From Durusdinium trenchii (Eukaryota; Sar; Dinophyceae; Suessiales; Symbiodiniaceae): a DNA stretch of 64,000 nucleotides. Below, in pieces: positions 56,640 through 64,000 of the stretch; position 1 is the stretch's first letter; every line of letters starts with the position of its first letter. Position numbers and translations under genes: made by a program. Under the pieces are notes generated by a model. It was not told the origin of the DNA. It ran no database searches and was given only the letters and a program-made list of their open reading frames with translations. The stretch lies in contig CAXAMN010000001.1 in assembly GCA_963970005.1 (NCBI GenBank), positions 3,165,604 to 3,229,603 of the forward strand. Direction: 5' to 3'.

Positions 56640-59570
56640 ATTTGCAGACATTCTATTGTAGGAACCGGAACATGTTCGGTTCGGTCATTTTTCATGCGAC
56701 TCGAGTCGGAACCGTCTCGATCCAAACGGTTCGCAACCGGCGAAGCTATCGCCAACGGCGTTTTCTGCCAGGGCAGTGCCCCAAGGATCAGGGGCTGATG
56801 AGCGGTTCTTTCCTCCAAGAAATGGGAGGATGGAGCTTTGGGATGGAAGAAGACGTGTTTTAAGGATGTTCAAATGCCATCCACTTGTGCCGTCAGTGCT
56901 GTCCAAACCATTTTGGCAATATTAAAATATGATCCTTTAAAGATTGAAATAAGCTGGTGCAAGATGCACATCGCTATAGGACTCCAAGTACCTCAAGTGT
57001 GGTGTTGGAGGGTTTATTCATCACACCTACTTCTCCGACCTCGAGAAGGGATCACTCTCTTTTTCACTGAAACAACAGCCCATGTTCCATGATGTTCCAA
57101 GGTTTGCCAGGGTCTCTGCGTTGTTGTCGTCTTGTTCTTCCCAGAGACCAGCAGCCCGCAGATGGGCCGTTCGGCCGGAGCCCCCCGCGGCGGATCGGAG
57201 GCCCGGAGCACGGGTGAGGTGGACAACGCCGGGCTCGAGGCCTTGGGTGCCGAGGTGAATGGGATCAAATGATGAATTTATAAGGTAGATATCATAATCC
57301 GGTAGTATCATATCGCATATGAGACATAAGGAGATATCATCATGAAGATATATATATATATATATACGTCGTGCACAGTTTTCAGATACTGGAGCAACTG
57401 GTTGAAGGTTGTCCACTGACTGGGGAGGTATATAGGTATATGAGATATATCAATGATTCAATGATTCAATGATATGAACATAAGATAATTTACAAGCACT
57501 TAGACTAGACTGTAACAAGAAGCTATTAGAAACAAGTGCATCGCTACTAACCTACACAGAAAAGTTCAATTGTAGGGGTTGTGCTTCACCTCTTGGAGGC
57601 CCCTGGGTGAACCCGAAAACCAAAGCCGACTCCAGGGGGTTCCAAGGGGTCAGACTCACGGGTCCAATGGATTCTGTCCAATCCTCTTAGACTTTATAGG
57701 TATAGACAGATCCTTTTTTGGTAGAACTGGAAACTCCTACTGTAAGTGATCGACCCAGAAACCATGAGAAATCGTTGCAAAAAAGAAAGACGGGAGACAA
57801 ACCAGATCGTTGCAGACAATCCGCGCAGCTGAGAACGAAGGCAATTGAACAAAGTCACTACTACTGGCGACATCACTGCGCTTAAAGTCCAAGAGCCCGT
57901 GAAGTCCAGAAAACCACCCCAAGGAAGACATTGAATCAATCTCCCATGGTAACATCTGGTAGCTTAAGAACCCGAGTGGGCGCCGTTGAGCCAAGGCCTC
58001 CGCTGGTTGCTCCCAGTCGAGCTCCAAGCTGTCGATGACCCGTACCTTTCAAAACGCACGAACTGGAAAGAAACAATGCCTTCACCTGCAGCACTATCTC
58101 AAACCATCCATGTATGGAGTATGTACTTTCCATTAGGGTCAAACCATATGTAGCTATTCCACTCCCATGGATGGTCTGGGTATATCAATTGTACATATAT
58201 TAATATATAAATCACATTGCTATAAATGATTCCTTCGTCGTCTGTCCGGTCTGTCCGTCTGCTGTCCCGCTGAAGGCTGAAGGCCGAACATCAGACCCGG
58301 TCAGACCGAGCACGATGTCGGCGAAAAATGGCTGAACTGAACTTCACTCCCTCAGTTCTTGTCGGGAAATCAAGCTTAACCATGGTTAAACGATCTCCCT
58401 GGTAATACAGGGGGGGGGGTCTGGACAGTGAGTTTATAGATATGAAATGGTGGTGGTCACCCACTAGGGTGTATAAAGTGATCAGGCCCTACCCCAGATG
58501 GGTCTCTATAAAATCATTCAACCTCACGTCACCATATGCCTGAGCAGTGACCAAAAAAGCCCATAAACACAAGGCACGGAACGCTAGCATGATTTAGGAG
58601 ACCACTAACAGAACTCTTTGTTTCAGCATTAAAGCTTCAGATGCAAAATGATCAGCTGCCTTTTCTGCTCGCACTCATCAGCTTTGGTTCACAGAAGTTT
58701 CTACAATCCCGAGGTTGTTGTCAGGATTCATGCGCATTCATTGGCCATGAGGCCACCCCAATGTCCCAAAAGCTCCAGCTCAGGAGAACTGCAACCGCAA
58801 AGATACAAAAAGAAACAGAACAGATATGAACAAATGTAGCCTCTCTAGCACGCGCTACCTCTCAAACACTAGCAGCTTAAAAGAAAAATCATCAAACATC
58901 CACTATCTACTTTGTAGGCAAGTTGCCAGTCCACCTTCGCTTGACCCCATGAGCAGGGACCCGTATTTCTTTGAATTACACAGCAACACTAGGAACAGAA
59001 AGCAAGAATAAGAACGCGTCAGAACCGTGCGGGTTCTGTCTTCGTACACACAAGAATCTTCAAAGATCTTCAAATTCATGTATGATCTTGAAACACTACG
59101 GACTCTCTAAGAGCTCACGCAAGAGCTTCAGCCATCCCGTTCTCACGTGGTCCTCGCTGACCAGTTGCGTTCGGATGGTTTCCATGCGCCTGTGAACAAG
59201 TAGTCCCCATTGAGCGCCACGTGCCGAGATACTCCCATTGAAAAAGGTCGTTGATTTCTCTAGGAGCTGTTCCCAAGTCTGACCGGAAGCTGCAGGGTGC
59301 CTGAAGCAAGTGGGTGAAATGTGGTTACCACGAGAAATGGACAAAGAATGCCAAAGCTAGGCGGCAATATTGAGGGAAAAGAAATTCTGCTAAGAATCAT
59401 AGCTAACACAGAAAACTAACATAAATTAACTATTGACTAGAAACAAAACTGAAAAGGAACAGGTGGAGGCCAAGAATGTGCCCAAACGGGTTATACAACA
59501 CGCCAAGCACGGCTGAATACACTACAGGCAAGGATACTTAAAAGATCTTAAAAGATCCTAAAAGTGTCTA
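56640..59570. other. no gene resolved
   Basis: Short open frames only. GC-rich patches at 57130-57260 and 58240-58330 are open on both strands. TA tracts lie at 57349-57366 and 58190-58215. Confidence 0.35.
58105..58182. mobile_element. small inverted-repeat element (MITE-like), copy 2
   Basis: The left end AAACCATCCATGTATGGAGT and the right end CCACTCCCATGGATGGTCTG are imperfect inverted repeats. AGCTATTCCA near the right end parallels AACTATTCCA in the copy at 25.5 kb. Confidence 0.55.
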
Positions 59571-59575
59571 AATTG

Positions 59576-60015
59576 TTAACAGCGCAATTCCAGTGGCTGA
59601 AGGCGGCATTCTCCGGTAGGTGAAAATGCAGGCTTCTTCGGATGAAACACCTTGTCGAGCTCATGGAGGGACTCCAATTGCTGACGAATCAATTGGTACC
59701 CACGGGAGCTGCGTGAGTAATTTGATGCCGTGGGTTCAATGGCTGGCTTTGATTTCTTCAAATTCTTCTTCGAGACCTTTGGTTTTGAGCCCGGACCTGC
59801 TGTCTTCTTCGGGCCCGCAGTGGCCGTGCCCCGTTTGGCCACACGAGATGCAAATCTGAAAATCCGTTTCCTCCGACGGATCCTGGGCGCTGCCGAACTG
59901 GGTCCCAAGGACCAAAAGCCTGCAACCATCTTCATAGCAACAACCGCATGGCTGACAGAAGTTGCTGTCAATTCCACATAAAAGGCATCAATCCTCTCAT
60001 GGTCCATCCGCTTTC
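59576..60015 (-). CDS. right-end gene, exon 9 (terminal), basic C-terminal part
   Basis: Acceptor TTCTGCCAG|GA, then about 146 codons to TAA at 59576. The first third is mixed globular (RIDAFYVELTATSVSHAVVA). The middle is highly basic (RIRRRKRIFRFASRVAKRG, then KPKVSKKNLKKSKP), likely a nuclear localisation or nucleic-acid-binding stretch. The end is polar (QLIRQQLESLHELDKVF). It joins the previous exon in phase: G from exon 8 plus GA gives Gly. Confidence 0.7.
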
Positions 60016-60438
60016 CTGGCAGAACGTTTGCTCTATAAAACCAGGGGGTGGACCCCTAAGCCTAGCATATTTTTGGTCTTCCTGGTACGCTCTTGATTGG
60101 ACATTCTCAGGGGTTCTTGCATGAGTAGCAGTGGACACCAGCCAGCTTCCCATAGTATTGATTTACAATGGGAGGGAAACCTGATTTTATAGAGAAGCTT
60201 GATGAAAATGGTCCATGGTCATCTTTGCGCTGGGGTGAATATAAATATCATCAAACATTTGAAACAAATATATATAATATTATATAATATTATATAATCA
60301 AATATAATATAATGTAATATCATCAAGTATATATTGAAAATTCGAAACAAAATTTTTAAAACATCTAAAAACAAAAAACATCAAAAAACACGGACACGTA
60401 CAGACAGAAAAACATGAATTAGACTTCCTTCCAGGCAC

Positions 60439-60532
60439 CAGCAGGCTCGCAGTCCAGAACGGACACCAGGGAGTCAAAGGGATGCACGCGGCACCGGCTT
60501 GTGGCCGCGCAATAGAATTCTCCCGATCTCTC
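60439..60532 (-). CDS. right-end gene, exon 8
   Basis: AG|G acceptor (TTGGCAAG|GAG) and GTGCCT donor, 31 codons plus one base. It reads ERSGEFYCAATSRCRVHPFD then SLVSVLDCEPA. Phase fits both neighbours. Confidence 0.65.
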
Positions 60533-60655
60533 CTTGCCAAGAAACGTGGTCCGATAACCACATTATACCAAACCTCACCCGTCAAATACATACCCAACCC
60601 CACCCCGTGCCAAATGTTTGTTAATTTAACACACGCGCGCGCTCTGTCACAAAAC

Positions 60656-60833
60656 AATATTCCAAAACCAGTCCTTCGTTGGCGTCAGGTCAACAGCGCG
60701 AAAGCCATAACAGTTCTCCGGTATGCAAGGCACTACGGTAAGCTTCTTCTTGCGAGAGCCTTTCCAAACGGACAAAACCAATGCCGTCGATATGGAGCCA
60801 TCGCCATTGACAAGGATGACCACGTTCCCATGC
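60656..60833 (-). CDS. right-end gene, exon 7
   Basis: AG|G acceptor (CATTGGAG|G) and GTTTTG donor. It reads HGNVVILVNGDGSISTALVL then VWKGSRKKKLTVVPCIPENC and KDWFWNI. Alternating hydrophobic residues suggest a beta-rich small domain with a basic loop. Codons favour G/C. Confidence 0.7.
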
Positions 60834-61028
60834 CTCCAATGTAGGGAACTTGCGAAACATGGTGCAACACGCAAACCATGATATTTCAAGATGTTTTCAA
60901 ACCCTGTCAGTATGACAAACAATAATATGACAAAACATATGTGAACATGCAATTGATTGTAATTGAAATGTATGAAACAAAAACGATATAAAAAGATCAT
61001 AAAAGATCAAAACAAAAACTCAACATGC

Positions 61029-61317
61029 AAGGCGCTGCAAAGCATCTGGATGCTCCAATTCCGGAGAGATCTTTTGCCGTAGCGTCTGTCCTTGCTGGAT
61101 CCACCTCTCATACCTACTGCTGCGAACACCTGCCCGCACAGTCGGGTTCTGCGTCTTTGCCGCCATGGCAATCCTGCGATCGTTCTCCTGGTGCCAGTTC
61201 CTGGCCCTACCCTTGTTGGGCACATTCTTAATCCACTTGGAATCACATCCGCCAGGAATGCTCCGCAGGAATATCGTAAAACGCCAAAGGGCGTTCCACC
61301 GATCACCACCGGCGTGC
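61029..61317 (-). CDS. right-end gene, exon 6
   Basis: AG|G acceptor (AAAGTTAAG|G). The frame reads HAGGDRWNALWRFTIFLRSI, then CDSKWIKNVPNKGRARNWHQ, and ISPELEHPDAL. It continues to a TGA at 61020, but a GC donor (GCAGCG) just before gives the phase needed for exon 7. The donor is therefore chosen partly by phase. Trp- and Arg-rich. No family recognised. Confidence 0.65.
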
Positions 61318-61448
61318 CTTAACTTTGCTTACAGTCTTTTTTTTAGCCCTCTTAAATGAAATCTGGTGAACATAACACTGTCTTATATAGCCAGTCCACA
61401 CTACCAAATTTAAAACAAAAACTCCTGCAGTAAAACAATGATCATAAT

Positions 61449-61676
61449 TCAGGCGAAGCGCATAGCTGCTCCCAAGGTTCTTGGCAATGTGGAGACAGAC
61501 CTGCTCGGCTGCTTCTTCTCTGATAAGAGCTCCTGCGCAATCTCCTTCTGGTCACATGAGTCTAGACGTTGCAAGTCTACAGCCTCCTCCGTCAGGATTG
61601 GCTCTGACATAGCCTCATCAATGCCCTTCTCATCTGCAAGGTCACGAATCTGTCCCAGAAGATGGTCACACGTTTC
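61449..61676 (-). CDS. right-end gene, exon 5
   Basis: AG|G acceptor (CTGCGCAG|GAA), phase 0. It reads ETCDHLLGQIRDLADEKGID, EAMSEPILTEEAVDLQRLDS and AQELLSEKKQPSRS, then TGA at 61449. Either this stop ends a first gene, or a GC donor (AT|GCGCTT) near 61459 continues in phase into exon 6. The acidic, helix-like content suggests a coiled or disordered linker. Confidence 0.7.
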   Translation of the reverse strand, partial: ETCDHLLGQIRDLADEKGIDEAMSEPILTEEAVDLQRLDSCDQKEIAQELLSEKKQPSRSVSTLPRTLGAAMRFA

Positions 61677-61838
61677 CTGCGCAGTCCTTGGTTTCGTGAA
61701 TTATATAACATAGGAACAGGAACAAAGTTGAACAAATCTAGACAAACGTAACAAAAGATCTCAACAAAGGCATACACAAACCATCGCAAAGCCAGTCTCC
61801 AGGAACAACTTCTTTAAACAATGTCAAAGTGGCGGCAC

Positions 61839-62279
61839 TTTGGTCCTCTGCTCAGCGGCTTCTGCTTCTTCATCGCTATCGTCCTCATTCACAAACAGGG
61901 GAACTGGCTGTTGCTGCGTTTTGAACCACCCAACCGAAACAGAGTCTTCATAGTACTGCTGAAGTGAGGCAGTCTCGCAACCGGCCGCCCACGATGCCAG
62001 TTCCAGAGCAGCAGTGTATGCCCGACCACAGCATTCCACAAAACGTGTGTCACTGAGAGGCGCTTCCCTTTGAGGCTTGGAAGTTGGCTCAGTTGCGGGC
62101 TTCTTGACGGCCATTCTGAGGGAGTGAATGGCACTTGATCTAATGTAGGTTTCCACACTGAGCTCCGCATTGGGCTGCGTCCGGCGAAGCACACCAAAGT
62201 TGTACTCGACAGGCAATTCGGAGAGCCTGGCTTTGCCATGGGTCCAAGGCGTAAAAGTCTCCTCAACTGCATCCAAACC
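61839..62279 (-). CDS. right-end gene, exon 4
   Basis: Exactly 147 codons between GACAGAG|GGT and a GTGCCG donor (phase 0 at both ends). It reads LDAVEETFTPWTHGKARLSE, then ETYIRSSAIHSLRMAVKKPA, FVECCGRAYTAALELASWAA, and ends in the acidic run NEDDSDEEAEAAEQRTK. Reading past the donor gives a stop after four codons, so splicing is required to continue. Confidence 0.75.
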
Positions 62280-62290
62280 CTCTGTCAACA

Positions 62291-62455
62291 AACATCTACT
62301 TCTATAAAAAGGCAAGCCCTTACCCTCCCAAGGTTAATATTTTCATTTGTTTTATGTTACTCTAATATTTCATAAAACATCTACTTCTATAAAAAGGCAA
62401 GCCCTTACCCTCCCAAGGTTAACATTTTCATTTGTTTTATGTTACTTTATACGTT
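62291..62455. repeat. 85-bp tandem duplication inside intron 3
   Basis: AACATCTACTTCTATAAAAA begins at 62291 and 62376. Copies differ at few positions (TTAATATT versus TTAACATT). Confidence 0.95.
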
Positions 62456-62655
62456 CATGACCATCTATCTTCTACATCAACATTAACATATACATACACA
62501 TACTTTGCACGCTCTATAAATTCAGCAAACATCACCTATCAAGGACAGCATAAACTTGTCTTTATCTTTCCATACCTTGTATATCCTTGGATCATCTTAG
62601 ATCCTTTCACATGTGACTTGAAAACTCTTAAAATAGAGATCTTTGGGCTAGACTC

Positions 62656-63111
62656 CTGCTTGTGCAACAGCAGCACCACCATGCTCAGGGACAGCGATTG
62701 AATGTTTGCTACGGTCACCGGAGACATGCTCATGCTTCCCACTCGCACTCCAGCATCCGACTCTGACTTTGCTGCAAGGATTTGCCAAAGGTCTTGCAAA
62801 ATGTATCCAGTCACTGCAGCTTCACACCGTTCCATAACACTCATGGATTTGTGGTGGTACGGTGCCCCGCAAAGAGCAGTGCTGAGGCTCCACAGAAGTG
62901 CCCCTCTGCAAGACCATGCCACAGTTACCAGCTCCAGTACGTCAAAGTTGGACGAGCTGGTGAAATAGTATGGGCAGCAGCACAGGGCGTGGAGAAGGTC
63001 TGACTGCGCGTCTGCCCTTGTATAGGCAGTTGCAGGCAGTCCGTGAACGTAAGCTCCTGCCAGGTCCACGTAGAATCGTCCTAGATGGACGGTTCTGCAA
63101 GAAGAAACAAC
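62656..63111 (-). CDS. right-end gene, exon 3
   Basis: Exactly 152 codons from GAGCTCAG|GTT, phase 0 at both ends, to an apparent GA donor (CAG|GAGTCT). It reads VVSSCRTVHLGRFYVDLAGA, YVHGLPATAYTRADAQSDLL, VLELVTVAWSCRGALLWSLS and SVMERCEAAVTGYILQDLWQ. Mostly hydrophobic and helical, Cys-rich. No transmembrane run is long enough to be certain. Confidence 0.75.
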
Positions 63112-63263
63112 CTGAGCTCCGGTGTTCTTGACCGCGTGGCCTCAGATCAATCTCCAAGAGAACATGAAGGAATCCATGGTCATCCAGATAGATCAACAAA
63201 AAAACATACAAAATCTATAAAAATCTATCAAAATCTTACAACAAGAACAATCGGGCTGCATAC

Positions 63264-63627
63264 TCCGCCCAAGGCATGGTATACTTGACCGTCTACCATC
63301 GCTGCTTTCACTGGGAAACGTGGGAGCCTGTGGTGAGGTAGATCAACATACCTGATGCGGTTGAACCAGCGAAGGTCAAGGCTAGGATTCTCCAACATGG
63401 CCAAATCTTCATCTGTAGGGTTTCCATGAAGAAGTCTTCTGATCACGTTGTGCGGTGTTGCGGCGTCAAACACCAATCCAGTGACAAAATCACCGGCCAC
63501 GCGCATGAATGCATCCAGAACTCTCAATGCGAAAGCACCATCAAGATCTGCACAGTGGATCGGCAACTCCACCGCTGGCAAAGGAAAGAGGACCGGTGAT
63601 GAAGGGTCCCACAGCAAGATGCTCATC
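63264..63627 (-). CDS. right-end gene, exon 2
   Basis: CTCAG|G acceptor and GTATGC donor. It reads MSILLWDPSSPVLFPLPAVE, LPIHCADLDGAFALRVLDAF, MRVAGDFVTGLVFDAATPHN and VIRRLLHGNPTDEDLAMLEN. Codon bias is clear. It is separated from exon 1 by an intron of only about 57 bases. Confidence 0.8.
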
Positions 63628-63684
63628 CTGAGTCAAAAATCAGATACAATACTGTAGCTCTCGTTTGTTTTCATGCGTCTTTAC

Positions 63685-63924
63685 TGAATCCGATGCAAAA
63701 AGGATCAAACAGGGTTGACAAAGCATGATGAAGAAGTCCAAGGAACATGTCCGTGGCCTTCTTGATTTTGGTGATGTCTAAGGTGTCTGTGATTGGGTAA
63801 GCGGCATTGTCAGGTGTGTTTGGACTCCACGCGCCGCCCACCAGAACTGCACTTTTGTCAGCACGAATGTGTTGCGAGGTGCTCTGGAACAAGTATGTGC
63901 AGTCGAATCCGGCCAGGAGTCTGC
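63685..63924 (-). CDS. right-end gene, exon 1 seen (gene continues beyond the window)
   Basis: Acceptor TAATTTCAG|GC at 63925, then RLLAGFDCTYLFQSTSQHIR, KSAVLVGGAWSPNTPDNAAY and KKATDMFLGLLHHALSTLFD to GGATTCA|GTAAAG. The acceptor at its 5' side shows that earlier exons lie past the right edge. The exon-intron border is ambiguous by one or two bases because TCAG occurs at both ends of the short intron. Confidence 0.75.
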
Positions 63925-64000
63925 CTGAAATTAGTCTCTAATTGTCTTTCGCAAAACTAACAACAAATATAAAAATATAATAAAATATTTTAAAAGACTT

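Overview
The window looks like nuclear DNA of a dinoflagellate, most likely a Symbiodiniaceae-type alga (inference). Long spans hold no intact gene. Coding signal comes as short GC-rich islands separated by AT-richer DNA. Wherever I could build a phase-consistent exon chain, nearly all introns end in AG followed by G, and donors include GT, GC and apparently GA, which is the known dinoflagellate splice pattern. I saw no bacterial operons, no rRNA, no convincing tRNA and no intact spliced-leader RNA gene. Exon borders and strands were read by eye, so many small exon calls are tentative.

Left part (1-16 kb): mostly repeats. They are minisatellites at 3.8-4.3 and 6.0-6.6 kb, a roughly 230-bp tandem family at 4.4-5.7 kb split by an AT-rich insertion, a 320-bp CTCACT-type microsatellite at 6.6 kb, and scattered exon-like islands at 3.0, 10.0, 10.5, 12.7, 13.6, 14.1 and 15.3 kb. 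A 52-bp near-perfect palindrome lies at 13.26-13.31 kb.

16.6-20 kb, minus strand: three short exons join in phase and encode the C-terminal part of an alpha/beta hydrolase, probably of the ABHD1/ABHD3/EMB8/YheT type. This is the only product I recognise with reasonable confidence. Its upstream exons were not found.

20-33 kb: many exon-like islands, mainly minus strand, that cannot be joined reliably. A perfect 18-bp hairpin lies at 30.65 kb and a small inverted-repeat element at 25.5 kb (second copy at 58.1 kb).

33.5-37.3 kb, minus strand: a broken protein-coding element in two exons. Between the exons is a 2.1-kb intron-like insertion with 12-bp terminal inverted repeats overlapping its GT and AG splice ends. 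The insertion carries its own small ORF and several tandem repeats, and is the best candidate for an introner-type mobile intron.

39-43 kb: a cluster of decayed copies of one repeat family encoding a short Cys-rich peptide, with further tandem repeats. 44-57 kb: more isolated exon islands, copies of a dispersed CTAGTAGCG-rich repeat, and a 1-kb TTGTCCTC minisatellite that produces long but meaningless ORFs.

59.5-64 kb, minus strand: the clearest gene, nine phase-consistent exons running off the right edge. It encodes a protein of unknown function with an acidic stretch mid-way and a lysine/arginine-rich stretch near the C terminus.
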